Positions 8,901 to 18,963 of a stretch of DNA of 64,000 nucleotides are shown here, piece after piece; within the stretch, counting starts at the first letter, position 1; each line of letters begins with the position of its first letter. Source of the DNA: Geobacter sp. GTDB taxonomy: Bacteria > Desulfobacterota > Desulfuromonadia > Geobacterales > Pseudopelobacteraceae. The position numbers and the translations under genes were made by a program. Below the pieces are notes generated by a model. The model was not told the DNA's origin and ran no database searches. It saw only the letters and a program-made list of their open reading frames with translations. Where the stretch lies: positions 62,001 through 126,000 of the forward strand of contig PJFB01000011.1 of the NCBI GenBank assembly GCA_003574895.1. The letters run 5' to 3'.

Positions 8901-10208
8901 TTATATTTTACCCCCCTTAAGATCTTCCGCAAACAGCTTGCCTGCGCCGCGTGAAGCGCAGAAATCTCCGCACATGGTGCAGGTGGCTTCGTCATCCGGG
9001 GTGCGGCTGGCACGGATGGCCTTGGCGTCTTCCGGATAGAGGGCCAGTTCAAACTGCTTCTCCCAGTCCAGGTCGCGACGGGCCTTGGACATCTCCTTGT
9101 CCCGCTGGCGCCCCTTTTCCGGATACTTGTTCATGTCGCCGATATAGGCCGCGATTCGGGCCGCCTTGACTCCATCTCTGACATCCTGCACGTTCGGAAG
9201 GGCCAGGTGTTCGGCCGGGGTGATGTAGCAGATCAGGTCGGCGCCAAAGCGGCTGGACTGGGCCGCGCCGATGGCGGCGGTGATGTGGTCGAAGCCGGGG
9301 GCGATGTCCGTGGGGATCGGACCGAGCATGTAGTAGGGGGCGCCGCCGCTCATCCGCTTCTGGAGCTGGATATTGCCCTCGATCTCATCCAGCGGCACAT
9401 GGCCCGGCCCCTCCACCAGCATCTGGCACCCCATGTCCCGGCCGATCTCGGCCAGCTCGCAGTTGATCAGCAATTCCTGGATCTGGGCCCGGTCGCTTGA
9501 ATCGTGAATCGCCCCGGCGCGCAGGCCATTGCCCAGGGAGAGGACCGTGTCGTACTTCTTCAGGATTCCCACCACCCTGTCGAAGTGTTCGTAGAGCGGG
9601 TTTTCGCGCCCATTGGCCAGCATCCAGGCCACCATGGAAACCCCACCCTTGCTGACCAGGCCGCCGTAGCGGTAGCCCTGCTTCCGCAACCGTTCGATGG
9701 TGTACAGGTTGATGCCGCAATGGACCGCCATGAAGGCCATGCCGTCCTCGCACTGCTGCTCGATCAGGTCAAAGAGCAGCTCTTCGTCCAGTCTGTTGGG
9801 GTCGCCGTATCTGCGCGCCGCCTCGCAAAAAGCCTGGTAGAGCGGCACATTGCCCACAGGCAGGTCCACGGCCGCGATCACCTCGCGCCTGACCCGGTCC
9901 AGGTCGCCCCCCACCGAGAGTTCCATCAGCGTGTCGGCTCCGGCTTCCTGGGCAGCCAGTGCCTTGGCGACCTCTGCCCCGTAGTCGATGATATCCGAGG
10001 AGGTGCCGATGGAGGCGTTCACCTTGGTACGCAGACCTTTGCCGATGCCCATAGCCCTGGGCTGGCGGCTGTGATTCCAGGGGATGACGATCTTGCCTTC
10101 GGCGACCATCTGCAGGATGTATTCGTTGGACAGCTCTTCACTTTGCGCCACAGCAGCCATCTGGGGGGTCACTATCCCCTGGCGGGCGGATTCGATCTGG
10201 GTCAGCAT
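8901..10208 (-). CDS. thiC: Phosphomethylpyrimidine synthase ThiC (short form)
   Basis: ThiC converts aminoimidazole ribotide to hydroxymethylpyrimidine phosphate for thiamine by radical-SAM chemistry. The ATG at 10208 has AAGGAG 6 bases upstream. At 435 residues it belongs to the short clade that lacks the N-terminal extension of the ~630-residue E. coli enzyme. Visible hallmarks are AIGAAQSSRFGADLICYITPAEH, MLVEGPGHVPLDEI and the C-terminal cluster motif CTMCGDFC (CX2CX4C) that binds the [4Fe-4S] centre. No TPP riboswitch is visible in the short gap to the upstream pabB gene, which is unusual for thiC. Confidence 0.96.
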   Translation of the reverse strand: MLTQIESARQGIVTPQMAAVAQSEELSNEYILQMVAEGKIVIPWNHSRQPRAMGIGKGLRTKVNASIGTSSDIIDYGAEVAKALAAQEAGADTLMELSVGGDLDRVRREVIAAVDLPVGNVPLYQAFCEAARRYGDPNRLDEELLFDLIEQQCEDGMAFMAVHCGINLYTIERLRKQGYRYGGLVSKGGVSMVAWMLANGRENPLYEHFDRVVGILKKYDTVLSLGNGLRAGAIHDSSDRAQIQELLINCELAEIGRDMGCQMLVEGPGHVPLDEIEGNIQLQKRMSGGAPYYMLGPIPTDIAPGFDHITAAIGAAQSSRFGADLICYITPAEHLALPNVQDVRDGVKAARIAAYIGDMNKYPEKGRQRDKEMSKARRDLDWEKQFELALYPEDAKAIRASRTPDDEATCTMCGDFCASRGAGKLFAEDLKGGKI

Positions 10209-10239
10209 GGGTTCTCCTTGTGATAAATTCAAATGCAAT

Positions 10240-10350
10240 AGAACACGGATGACGAGGATTCAGCAGATTTGCGCGGATTTGAAGATAGTTATGCTGTTTT
10301 CAGATCAAATTCGCGAAGATCCGCTAAAATCAGATTTGATCCGCGTGCCA
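10240..10350. repeat. Decayed intergenic repeat overlapping the pabB 3' end
   Basis: The segment carries related words in both orientations: GATTTGCGCGGATTTGAAGA and, inverted, TCAAATTCGCGAAGATCCGC and GATTTGATCCGCG. This is the pattern of a degenerate dispersed repeat of the kind common between genes in Geobacter-like genomes. Its right part supplies the last ~16 codons and stop of the pabB fusion gene. Confidence 0.55.
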
Positions 10351-12170
10351 TTGCTTTCTTCTACACTGCATTCCCGACAGCCGCGCACCGAATTGACCAG
10401 CCAGAACTTGTCGGCCCGGTGCAGGTCATCCAGGGTCAGGATTGCCTCGCGGACAGTGCCTTTGTCGAGCAGTTCACACCGCAGCACGCCGGGCAGCAGG
10501 CCGCAGGAAAGGGATGGGGTCAACAATTCCCCATGCAAGGCAACGACGATGTTGTTATAGCTCCCCTCGGTGAGCTCATCACGCTCGTTCAGGAAGACGA
10601 CGTCGTAACAGTCCGGGTGGGCCCGGCGTTCACGTTCGAACAGGTCGCGGCGGGTGGTCTTGTGATACAGGAACGGGTCGGCGGTGGTCACCCGTTCCCG
10701 TGCCACTGCCACCAGGAGCGGTGTTGCGCCTGCTGGCCCCTTGCCCTCTGGGAGGGCGGCAGGGCAGGGGGGGGGATGCTGGAACGGACCGGTGATGGCC
10801 TCCGACTCCAGCGTCAAGGAGCCGTCAGCGGCCAACAGGATGCGGATCTTGTGTGAGCCGCCGAGGGTCCGGTCCATGAGATCCAACCGGTCGCGTAACT
10901 GGCCGGTATCCAGATTGAAGCCGAACCATGCCGCCGATGCGGTCAGCCGTTGCAGGTGCCGGTCCAGCAGCACAAAGCCATTATCCTCAAGGCGCAGCGA
11001 TTCGATGAGCTTGAAGTCGGGGCATTCCCTGGCCAGGAAGGCGCTCTTGGCCAGGCATTCGCGATATTCGCCGCTGGGCTCCGAGTCCCAGGTGATGCCG
11101 CTGCCGACGCTGATCTCGCCTGTACCGCCGGCCATGTCCAGCACTGCCGTGCGGATCGCCACGCTGAAGACTGCTTCGTGTCCAGGGGAGAGGTAGCCGA
11201 TGGCGCCGCAATAAACCCCGCGGGGAGTCTGCTCCAGGCTTTGGATGATCTCCATGGTGCGCCTTTTGGGTGCCCCGGTGACGGAGCCGCAGGGAAACAG
11301 CGCCCGAAAGATGTCGATCAGGCGCGCCTCATTCCTGATTTTAGCCGTGACGGTCGAGGTCATCTGGTGCACGGTCGGATAGGTTTCTGTCTCAAACAGC
11401 CCTGGCACGGCAACGCTGCCCGTCTCCGCGATGGTGGAGAGGTCATTGCGCACCAGATCGACAATCATCAGGTTCTCGGCCCTTTCCTTGGGGCTGGCAG
11501 CCAACTGTTCGCACCGGGCCCGGTCAGCGGCGGGAAGCGGCATCCTGGGGGCGGTCCCTTTCATGGGCTTCATGGTGAGGTGCCCGTTTTTCAGGGAAAA
11601 AAACAGTTCCGGCGAGGCGGAGAGTATGCGGTGCGTCCCGGTGTCGAGCCAGGCGCAAAAGGGAGCCTGCTGGTTCAGGCACATACGTCGGTACAGGGCA
11701 AAGGGATCGCCGTCGAAGGTGAAGCCCTGGCGGATGGTGAAATTTACCTGGTAGGTCTCACCTGCGGCAATGGCAGCCCTGATGTAACCAATTGCCCTGG
11801 TGTAATCCGTCTCGTCACAATCGGTATGGATGGTTGAAATCCGGCAATGTGCGCCCATTGGTTCCTTCCGGTCCGGGATGTGCGGGTGGCGCTCGGTGAA
11901 GATACCGAACCAGACCAGCGGCAGATCTCCGGGCGTGGTTGCGGGCAAGTCTGGGTTGAGGGCCGAGGCAGCTTCGTAGCTGACAAAGCCGGCCGCGTGC
12001 AGACCTTGCTCAACGGCTTGCCCCGCCGCTTCCAGGGCAGGGATAACTTCATCGGCCGTCTGCGCCACTATAATGGATTGCAGCCCGTCAAAACGGAACG
12101 AGTGGCTGTGATGTCCGTTTGAATAGGATTCCAGGAGGACTGTCGGATATTGTCGTGATGGTGTCTGCAT
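10305..12170 (-). CDS. pabB: Aminodeoxychorismate synthase component I fused to aminodeoxychorismate lyase
   Basis: This 621-residue bifunctional protein makes p-aminobenzoate for folate. Residues ~1-370 are a chorismate-binding (PabB) domain with MKPMKGTAPR, ENLMIVDLVRNDLS, GSVTGAPKRRTMEII and YCGAIGYLSPG. Residues ~380-621 are a PLP class IV aminotransferase-fold domain (PabC, aminodeoxychorismate lyase) with YHKTTRRDLFERER, NERDELTEGSYNNIVV and LLPGVLR. Fusions of this type are known. The start abuts the cobS stop with no gap, so it is read from the cobalamin operon. The extreme C-terminus after VRGCRECSVEE runs into a repeat and is not family-like. Confidence 0.93.
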   Translation of the reverse strand: MQTPSRQYPTVLLESYSNGHHSHSFRFDGLQSIIVAQTADEVIPALEAAGQAVEQGLHAAGFVSYEAASALNPDLPATTPGDLPLVWFGIFTERHPHIPDRKEPMGAHCRISTIHTDCDETDYTRAIGYIRAAIAAGETYQVNFTIRQGFTFDGDPFALYRRMCLNQQAPFCAWLDTGTHRILSASPELFFSLKNGHLTMKPMKGTAPRMPLPAADRARCEQLAASPKERAENLMIVDLVRNDLSTIAETGSVAVPGLFETETYPTVHQMTSTVTAKIRNEARLIDIFRALFPCGSVTGAPKRRTMEIIQSLEQTPRGVYCGAIGYLSPGHEAVFSVAIRTAVLDMAGGTGEISVGSGITWDSEPSGEYRECLAKSAFLARECPDFKLIESLRLEDNGFVLLDRHLQRLTASAAWFGFNLDTGQLRDRLDLMDRTLGGSHKIRILLAADGSLTLESEAITGPFQHPPPCPAALPEGKGPAGATPLLVAVARERVTTADPFLYHKTTRRDLFERERRAHPDCYDVVFLNERDELTEGSYNNIVVALHGELLTPSLSCGLLPGVLRCELLDKGTVREAILTLDDLHRADKFWLVNSVRGCRECSVEESNGTRIKSDFSGSSRI

Positions 12171-12917
12171 TCAAAAAGGGAAAAACGGCAGGGCGGAGAG
12201 CAGTACGAGGGAAAGTATTTCATTCAGTTCGCTGATGCAGCCGATCACGTCGCCGGTAATGCCGCCGATCCTGTGGCGAAACCAGGTCTTGAGCAGCCAT
12301 GTGAAGACCATTGCCGCAGCAAGAATGATCAGCCCCTTTATGCCTGCCAGGAACCAGGTAACGACCAGGGTCAGAAATCCGGCGATCAGCAGTTGCATGC
12401 TGCCTGCTCCGCTGATGAAGGTCGAACCCAGGCCGTCCTGGCGGGCGTTGCGGGCAAAGACCACGGTCTGCACCTGGGCAAAGCGGGCGATGGCCGGGAA
12501 GAGCAGCAATGCCTGCCATTTGATCCCGACAGGGACGGCAACCAGTGCCTGCCATTTCAACAGCAGCCCCAGTGCAATGCCGACGGCGCCGACAGCGCCT
12601 ATGTGGGAATCCTTCATCACCTCCAGGAAACGCTCCCGGCCACCCCGCGCGGCAATGCCGTCGCAGACGTCGGCCAGCCCATCCAGGTGCAGTGCGCCGG
12701 TCATGGCCGAAAGTGCGGTGATCAGCAGGGCATCGCACAGCGGACGGGCCAGCCAGGGGGAGATGAGCCAGTCCAGGCCGGCCAGCAGGGCACCGATGGT
12801 CAGTCCGGCCAGCGGGAACAGGGCCAGGGAACGCCCCAGGTCTTCCTTGTTACAGCGAACCTGGAAGGGCAGGGGGATGATGGTCAGAAACTGCATGGCA
12901 ATGATGTATTGGCGCAT
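12171..12917 (-). CDS. cobS: Adenosylcobinamide-GDP ribazoletransferase CobS
   Basis: CobS joins adenosylcobinamide-GDP with alpha-ribazole (phosphate), the last assembly step of cobalamin. The 248-residue integral membrane protein has several hydrophobic helices and the family signatures FLTIIPLPF at the N-terminus and GALHLDGLADVCDGI near residue 70, whose Asp residues bind Mg. I prefer the ATG at 12917 (MRQYIIAMQF); an upstream GTG at 12935 is possible. It lies in the cobU-cobT-cobS order under a cobalamin riboswitch. Confidence 0.95.
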   Translation of the reverse strand: MRQYIIAMQFLTIIPLPFQVRCNKEDLGRSLALFPLAGLTIGALLAGLDWLISPWLARPLCDALLITALSAMTGALHLDGLADVCDGIAARGGRERFLEVMKDSHIGAVGAVGIALGLLLKWQALVAVPVGIKWQALLLFPAIARFAQVQTVVFARNARQDGLGSTFISGAGSMQLLIAGFLTLVVTWFLAGIKGLIILAAAMVFTWLLKTWFRHRIGGITGDVIGCISELNEILSLVLLSALPFFPF

Positions 12918-12929
12918 AAATATCTTTTT

Positions 12930-13079
12930 CACCACAGAGGCAAAGGAATACAGGAATAACCAAAAGCGGTTTAACAGGGATGCACAGGATACACGGGATA
13001 GGACCTGAACGCCTTTGTGTTGTCCTGTCCATCCTGTATATCCCTGATGCTAAAAATCTTTGTATTTTCGTTGTTTCTG
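12930..13079. repeat. Degenerate intergenic repeat between cobT and cobS
   Basis: The gap holds repetitive text typical of decayed dispersed repeats: ACCACAGAGGCAAAGGAAT, AACAGGGATGCACAGGATAC, and the inverted partner GTCCATCCTGTATATCCCTG. The words CAGGGAT..CACAGGATA and TATCCTGT..ATCCCTG can pair. No coding sequence is supported here. Confidence 0.55.
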
Positions 13080-14132
13080 TCAGCCTTTCGCAACCCCGGC
13101 CTGATCAAATGTGGCCATTTCCTTCAGAATCTTTACCCCGGCCTCGATCATCGTCATGGCCAGGGCTGCGCCGGTCCCTTCGCCGAGGCGCAGGCCCAGG
13201 TCCAGTATCGGTGCGGCTCCGATCCGCTCCAGCATGAAGCGATGGCCGATCTCCACCGATTCATGGGCGGCAAAGATGTAATCGCGGACATTGGGGTGCA
13301 ACTCGGAGGCGATCAACGCCCCGGCCGTGGAGATGAAGCCGTCGATCACCACTGGTATTGAATTGGCTGCGCATCCCAGCACCAGCCCCGCAATGGCGGC
13401 GATTTCCAGGCCGCCTACCTTGGCCAGCACATCCAAGGGGTTTTGGGGATCCGGTTTGTTCAGCGCCAGACCGGTCTCTATGACACGGATCTTGTGCTGC
13501 AGGGCTTCATTGTTGATCCCTGTGCCGCGGTGGGTCAGCTCCTGCACAGGGATACCGGAGATGGCGGCAATAATGGCTGACGAGGGGGTAGTATTGCCGA
13601 TACCCATCTCGCCGGTGCCCACAAGGGCGACTCCCTCGGCCTTGCACTGGTCTGCCAGCTCTATGCCAACTTGCAGTGCGGCCAGCATCTCGGCTTCGGA
13701 CATGGCCGGCCCCTTGGCGAAGTTCCTGGTGCCGCGGGCGACCTTTCTGTTGATCAGTCCGGCCGTGTCACCGAAATCATAATCGACCCCCACGTCCACC
13801 ACCCGCACCTCGGCCCCGGCATGTCTTGCCAGCACGTTGATCCCGGCGCCTCCGGCCAGGAAGTTGAACACCATCTGGGGGGTCACCTCCTTGGGAAAGG
13901 CGGAAACACCCTCCTCGGTTACGCCATGGTCTCCGGCAAAGGTGAAGATAATTTTTTTTGTCATGTCTGGTTCGGGGCTGCCGCTGATGGCGGCCATGCG
14001 TCGGGCAAATTCCTCCAGCCTCCCCAGGGACCCCAGCGGCTTGGTCTTGTTGTCCAGCCTGGCCTGGGCCTGTTGCAGCAACTCTTCACTGACCGGTGTG
14101 ATACGTTTCAGTGTGGATTGTACGATGTCCAT
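13080..14132 (-). CDS. cobT: Nicotinate-nucleotide--dimethylbenzimidazole phosphoribosyltransferase CobT
   Basis: CobT makes alpha-ribazole phosphate from dimethylbenzimidazole and nicotinate mononucleotide. The ATG at 14132 has AGGAGGAG just upstream; an ATG at 14147 is also in frame. The 350-residue protein has the family blocks [13 protein letters not shown] (base-binding region), [31 protein letters not shown] and a C-terminal [13 protein letters not shown] containing the catalytic Glu region. It lies directly downstream of cobU. Confidence 0.97.
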   Translation of the reverse strand: MDIVQSTLKRITPVSEELLQQAQARLDNKTKPLGSLGRLEEFARRMAAISGSPEPDMTKKIIFTFAGDHGVTEEGVSAFPKEVTPQMVFNFLAGGAGINVLARHAGAEVRVVDVGVDYDFGDTAGLINRKVARGTRNFAKGPAMSEAEMLAALQVGIELADQCKAEGVALVGTGEMGIGNTTPSSAIIAAISGIPVQELTHRGTGINNEALQHKIRVIETGLALNKPDPQNPLDVLAKVGGLEIAAIAGLVLGCAANSIPVVIDGFISTAGALIASELHPNVRDYIFAAHESVEIGHRFMLERIGAAPILDLGLRLGEGTGAALAMTMIEAGVKILKEMATFDQAGVAKG

Positions 14133-14165
14133 CTGCTCCTCCTGCATGTTTGAATGGTGTGTAGT

Positions 14166-14699
14166 TTATTTCAATCGCAGCGGTATCCCGCTGATCACCA
14201 CGTGGGCCTCGTCAGCGGCCGCCGCCAGGAGTTGGTTGGCCTGTCCGGCAATGTCGCGGAACAACCGGGCCAACCTGTTTTCCGGCACGATCCCCTGGCC
14301 CACCTCGTTGGATACCAGGATAACGGGTGTTGCCATGCCACGCAGGGTTACCACAAGCTTATGGGTTTCTTCCTGGATTCGTTCCTCAACATCATCTCCC
14401 AACTCTTCATACAGTAACAGGATGTTCGAGAGCCAGAGTGTCAGGCAGTCCACCAGCACCGCCTGATAGCTGCAGTCGCAGCAGGCCAGGGCCTGTGACA
14501 GGTGGAGCGGCTCCTCAATGGTCGTCCAGCCATCGCCGCGTCGCTGCCGGTGCTTGCCGATGCGCTCAGTCATCTCCGCATCAAGCGCCTGGCCCGTGGC
14601 CAGATAAGCCAGGGGCGCTCCGAAACCCAGTGCAACCTGTTCCGCGAACCTGCTCTTACCGCTCCGGGCTCCGCCGGTGATAAAGATTATCCTGGCCAT
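14166..14699 (-). CDS. cobU: Bifunctional adenosylcobinamide kinase/guanylyltransferase CobU
   Basis: CobU phosphorylates adenosylcobinamide and adds GMP to it, producing the substrate of CobS. The 177-residue protein has the P-loop GGARSGKSRFAE, the YLATGQALDAEM segment, the HRQRRGDGW motif with the His that becomes guanylylated, and SNEVGQGIVPE. It is the first gene after the cobalamin riboswitch and its terminator, with GGAGGAAT as ribosome binding site. Confidence 0.97.
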   Translation of the reverse strand: MARIIFITGGARSGKSRFAEQVALGFGAPLAYLATGQALDAEMTERIGKHRQRRGDGWTTIEEPLHLSQALACCDCSYQAVLVDCLTLWLSNILLLYEELGDDVEERIQEETHKLVVTLRGMATPVILVSNEVGQGIVPENRLARLFRDIAGQANQLLAAAADEAHVVISGIPLRLK

Positions 14700-14713
14700 G
14701 ATTCCTCCATACG

Positions 14714-14746
14714 AAAAAAGCCCTTGCCGTGGTTAGGGCAAGGGCT
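14714..14746 (-). terminator. Riboswitch expression-platform terminator before cobU
   Basis: A perfect 10-bp stem (14719-14728 with 14737-14746) is followed, reading the minus strand, by a T run (complement of A 14714-14719). It stands between the cobalamin aptamer and the cobU start, so cobalamin binding most likely favours this terminator and shuts off the operon. Confidence 0.9.
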
Positions 14747-14794
14747 CGAAAAACCTGGATGTTCCATAATATCCGGCTTCGGCCCCTCTTTCCA

Positions 14795-14985
14795 CGGAGG
14801 TCCCAAAAGATATCGGAATGGCAGGTTTCCTGGCTCCAGGGTCAACTTACTCACCGCGCCTTCCCAGGTAATCCCAGTGGCATGATGCGGCTTTCATCTC
14901 CTGTTACAGTTGCGGGACAGCGAGGGATTCTCACCCTCTTCCCTTTTAACCGTGTCCAATCGGACACGGCACCAAACCGCGAAAA
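14795..14985 (-). promoter_or_regulatory. Cobalamin (adenosylcobalamin) riboswitch
   Basis: Read on the minus strand, the conserved blocks are all present in order. They are GGTGCCGTGTCC with its pairing arm GGACACGG, AAGGGAAGAGGGTGAGAATC, CGCTGTCCCGCAACTGTAAC, GCCACTGGGATTACCTGGG AAGGCGC, and the B12 box GAGCCAGGAAACCTGCC (14820-14836). Followed by an intrinsic terminator and then cobU-cobT-cobS, this is a textbook off-switch in which cobalamin represses its own assembly genes. Confidence 0.96.
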
Positions 14986-15064
14986 ATCAATTGAACTTCT
15001 TGTAGCAGCCAACCGGCAAAATGTCAAAAGCAAAACCGGGTGGAATTTTTTTTGGTTAACCCCC

Positions 15065-15093
15065 TTGATTTTTCATAAAGCGCTGACTATATT
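15065..15093 (+). promoter_or_regulatory. groES promoter (sigma-70 type)
   Basis: TTGATT (15065-15070) and TATATT (15088-15093) are separated by exactly 17 bases. They lie just upstream of the CIRCE element, so the transcription start would fall within or next to the operator. Confidence 0.75.
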
Positions 15094-15102
15094 TCCTGAG
15101 TG

Positions 15103-15129
15103 TTAGCACTCGGGAGTTTTGAGTGCTAA
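15103..15129 (+). promoter_or_regulatory. CIRCE operator (HrcA site)
   Basis: TTAGCACTC, nine bases, then GAGTGCTAA: an exact match to the CIRCE inverted repeat. HrcA bound here would repress groES-groEL until heat shock titrates HrcA through GroEL. It begins 10 bases after the -10 box. Confidence 0.97.
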
Positions 15130-15179
15130 ATTTGCCTGAGACTTTACACCAACCAAGGAATAGAAAGGAGAAGGACACA

Positions 15180-15467
15180 ATGAATTTGAGACCACTGCAG
15201 GATCGTATCATTGTCAAGAGGGTCGAAGAAGAGACCAAGACAGCCGGGGGGCTTTTCATTCCCGAAACCGCAAAAGAGAAACCGCAGCGCGGCGAGATAG
15301 TGGCCGTTGGTAACGGCAAGAAGACCGAAGATGGCAAGGTTCTCCCGCTGGATGTCAAGGTTGGCGACTTAGTACTGTTCGGAAAATATGCCGGCACGGA
15401 AATCAAGGTTGATGGCGACGATTTCCTGATGATGCGTGAAGACGACATCCTGGCCGTTGTGGAATAG
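15180..15467 (+). CDS. groES: Co-chaperonin GroES
   Basis: GroES caps the GroEL folding chamber. I chose the ATG at 15180 ([10 protein letters not shown]), with GAAAGGAGAAGG upstream; an earlier in-frame start at 15123 falls within the CIRCE element. The 95-residue length is standard. Visible are the mobile loop ([19 protein letters not shown]), GEIVAVGNG, and the C-terminal DDILAVVE. It is the first gene of the operon with groEL. Confidence 0.98.
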   Translation: MNLRPLQDRIIVKRVEEETKTAGGLFIPETAKEKPQRGEIVAVGNGKKTEDGKVLPLDVKVGDLVLFGKYAGTEIKVDGDDFLMMREDDILAVVE

Positions 15468-15474
15468 GAAACGG

Positions 15475-15581
15475 TCTTTTTTCGCCCTGGCCTTGCCGGT
15501 TTTCACCATGCCATTGTGCGGCGTAGCAAAGGGTACGCCTCCGCGATATTGCTCAATCGGCAAACCCGGGACAAAAAAACC
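15475..15581. repeat. Intergenic repeat, copy 1 (groES-groEL gap)
   Basis: The segment begins CGCCCTGGC, has a central hairpin GCGGCGTA / TACGCCTCCGC, and ends CCCGGGACAAAAAAAC. It shares ends, core and spacing with a second copy at 17831-17933, so it is a dispersed, partly palindromic intergenic repeat sitting between the two chaperonin genes. Confidence 0.75.
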
Positions 15582-15605
15582 TAGTTTCTAAGATGGATCA
15601 TATAG

Positions 15606-17288
<1,683 letters not shown>

Positions 17289-17309
17289 TGCCACAACTGC
17301 ATTCGGCAC

Positions 17310-17374
17310 GGTATCTGTAGAGACGGGCCGCTGGCCCGTCTCAGACGCCCCAGCGGGGACGTCTCTACGATACC
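17310..17374. repeat. Long imperfect palindrome downstream of groEL
   Basis: GGTATCTGTAGAGACG (17310-17325) pairs with CGTCTCTACGATACC (17360-17374), and inner arms GGGCC/GGCCC and GACGCCCC/GGGGACGTC add more pairing. The structure looks like a dispersed palindromic element inserted between the groEL stop and its terminator. Confidence 0.7.
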
Positions 17375-17385
17375 GATCCATGAAG

Positions 17386-17418
17386 AAAAGGCCGGGAGCT
17401 TGTGCTTCCGGCCTTTTT
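17386..17418 (+). terminator. groEL operon terminator
   Basis: The stem AAAAGGCCGGGAGC pairs with GCTTCCGGCCTTTT around a TTGT loop (one G-T pair) and runs into T's. It also has an A run upstream, so it could act on both strands. Confidence 0.9.
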
Positions 17419-17504
17419 GCATGGGAAAACTGTTGCCAGTGGGGCGGTTGGGGCCTATTATTAAAATGCTGGAAGTGCCAGTCTGTTGGATAGGGAGGAA
17501 CATA

Positions 17505-17822
17505 ATGGACTTAATCGGAAAAGCGCTAACCATGAGCGAGCTTGTGGCATACCAGGACGGTTCGGTGGTCAGCAAGACGTTGATAGACAAGAAGATCGGC
17601 ACATTGACGCTGTTCTCTTTCGATAGCGGCCAGGGGCTTTCCGAGCATACCGCACCCTACGACGCTTTTGTGCAGGTGGTGGAGGGCGAGGCCGAAGTTA
17701 CCATAGAAGGACAAAATCATGTGGTGGGGGCAGGGCAGATGATCATCATGCCCGCCAACAAGCCACATAGCCTTCAGGCGGTGAAGCCTTTCAAGATGCT
17801 GCTGGTGATGATACGGGCATGA
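17505..17822 (+). CDS. Small cupin-domain protein
   Basis: I chose the ATG at 17505, preceded by TAGGGAGGAA; upstream in-frame codons overlap the terminator. The 105-residue product is a single cupin barrel. Motif 1 is degenerate (LSEHTAPYDAFVQVVEGEAEV), motif 2 is MPANKPHSLQAVKPF with one His. The metal site therefore looks only partly conserved (H and E in motif 1, H in motif 2). It is cytosolic with unknown ligand. It is a single gene between the groEL terminator and hemH. Confidence 0.85.
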   Translation: MDLIGKALTMSELVAYQDGSVVSKTLIDKKIGTLTLFSFDSGQGLSEHTAPYDAFVQVVEGEAEVTIEGQNHVVGAGQMIIMPANKPHSLQAVKPFKMLLVMIRA

Positions 17823-17830
17823 ATAGGGGG

Positions 17831-17933
17831 CTTTTCCGCCCTGGCTGCGTCAATCTTAGGCTTTACTTGTGCGGCGTAAAGGTACTACGCTTCCGCGCAG
17901 ATTCTCGATTTTCTACCCAGGACAAAAAAACTC
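17831..17933. repeat. Intergenic repeat, copy 2 (before hemH)
   Basis: It shares CGCCCTGGC, TTGTGCGGCGTA, a TACGCTTCCGC partner arm and the CCCAGGACAAAAAAAC end with the copy at 15475-15581. The hairpin TGTGCGGCGTA / TACGCTTCCGCGCA is clear. It ends ~40 bases before the hemH start. Confidence 0.75.
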
Positions 17934-17973
17934 CTTTTCAAAAGTTTTAAGTCGGAATTAGAGGATAGATCAC

Positions 17974-18924
17974 ATGTCTGAAAAAACTGCTGTGCTGCTG
18001 CTCCAGATGGGCGGGCCCGATTCCCTGGATGCAATTGAGCCTTTTCTATTCAACCTCTTTTCGGATCGGGACATCATTCGTATTGGTCCTGCATTTTTGC
18101 AACCTTTGATTGCCCGATTCATTTCGCGCCGCCGTTCGCGGAAGGTTGCGGAATATTACAAGCAGATCGGCGGCAAATCGCCTATCAGGGAAATAACCGA
18201 GCAGCAGGCGTCTGAGTTGGAAAAGGTATTGGGAGATGGTTATCGGTGTTTTGTGGCCATGCGCTACTGGAAACCCGATACGATCGGTGCCCTGGCAGCC
18301 ATCAAGACAGCCGGCATAAAGCGCATTGTCGCACTGTCGTTGTATCCTCACTACTCGCGCGCCACATCAGGTTCCAGCTTCAATGAACTGGAACGGGCCC
18401 TGTCTCTTGCAAAGAGTGCGTTTGATCTGAAATACGTGCGGCAATTCTATGGCCATCCGTTCTATATTGATGCGCTGGCAGAGAATATCGAAAAGGGGTT
18501 GGCGGAATTTTCAGGTAGGAATACGCTTCAATTGCTTTTTTCGGCCCACTCGCTGCCCCAATCATTCATTGACAGTGGCGATCCCTATCTTGACCACATC
18601 CGGGAAACCGTCCGTCTGGTAATGGAACGTTTTGAGGGCGTCTCTTATCACTTGGCTTTCCAGTCACGTGCCGGACCTGTCAAGTGGTTGGAGCCTTCCA
18701 CGGAAGAAAAAATCAAGGAGCTTGCCGAATCAGGCTGCAAACAGCTGTTGATGGTACCGCTTTCGTTTGTCTCGGATCATATTGAAACGCTGTATGAGAT
18801 CGATATCCAGTATCGCGATGAGGCCGTTAAGATGGGGATTCAGGAGTTTCGCCGTAGCGAGTCCCTCAATATTTCACCACGTTTCATAGCCTGTTTGGCT
18901 GATCAGGTCAGGTCTGCCGGCTGA
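17974..18924 (+). CDS. hemH: Ferrochelatase HemH
   Basis: Ferrochelatase inserts iron into a porphyrin at the end of haem synthesis (protoporphyrin or coproporphyrin route). The 316-residue protein starts at an ATG with AGAGGAT upstream and has the family blocks [24 protein letters not shown], a [14 protein letters not shown] active-site strand, [12 protein letters not shown] with the catalytic His, and [16 protein letters not shown]. No C-terminal membrane anchor or Fe-S Cys motif is seen. A haem-rich lifestyle would fit a Geobacter-type host. Confidence 0.96.
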   Translation: MSEKTAVLLLQMGGPDSLDAIEPFLFNLFSDRDIIRIGPAFLQPLIARFISRRRSRKVAEYYKQIGGKSPIREITEQQASELEKVLGDGYRCFVAMRYWKPDTIGALAAIKTAGIKRIVALSLYPHYSRATSGSSFNELERALSLAKSAFDLKYVRQFYGHPFYIDALAENIEKGLAEFSGRNTLQLLFSAHSLPQSFIDSGDPYLDHIRETVRLVMERFEGVSYHLAFQSRAGPVKWLEPSTEEKIKELAESGCKQLLMVPLSFVSDHIETLYEIDIQYRDEAVKMGIQEFRRSESLNISPRFIACLADQVRSAG

Positions 18925-18963
18925 ATTCCGTGCTGAGTCGGTTTGCTGGCGGCCAATGACAGG

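Noticed and set aside
10209..10304. TPP riboswitch expected upstream of thiC
   Set aside because: The short gap to the pabB gene contains only repeat words; no THI-box-like CTGAGA or paired arms were found on the minus strand.
14851..15033. 60-codon minus-strand frame
   Set aside because: It lies within the cobalamin riboswitch, whose conserved blocks explain the sequence.
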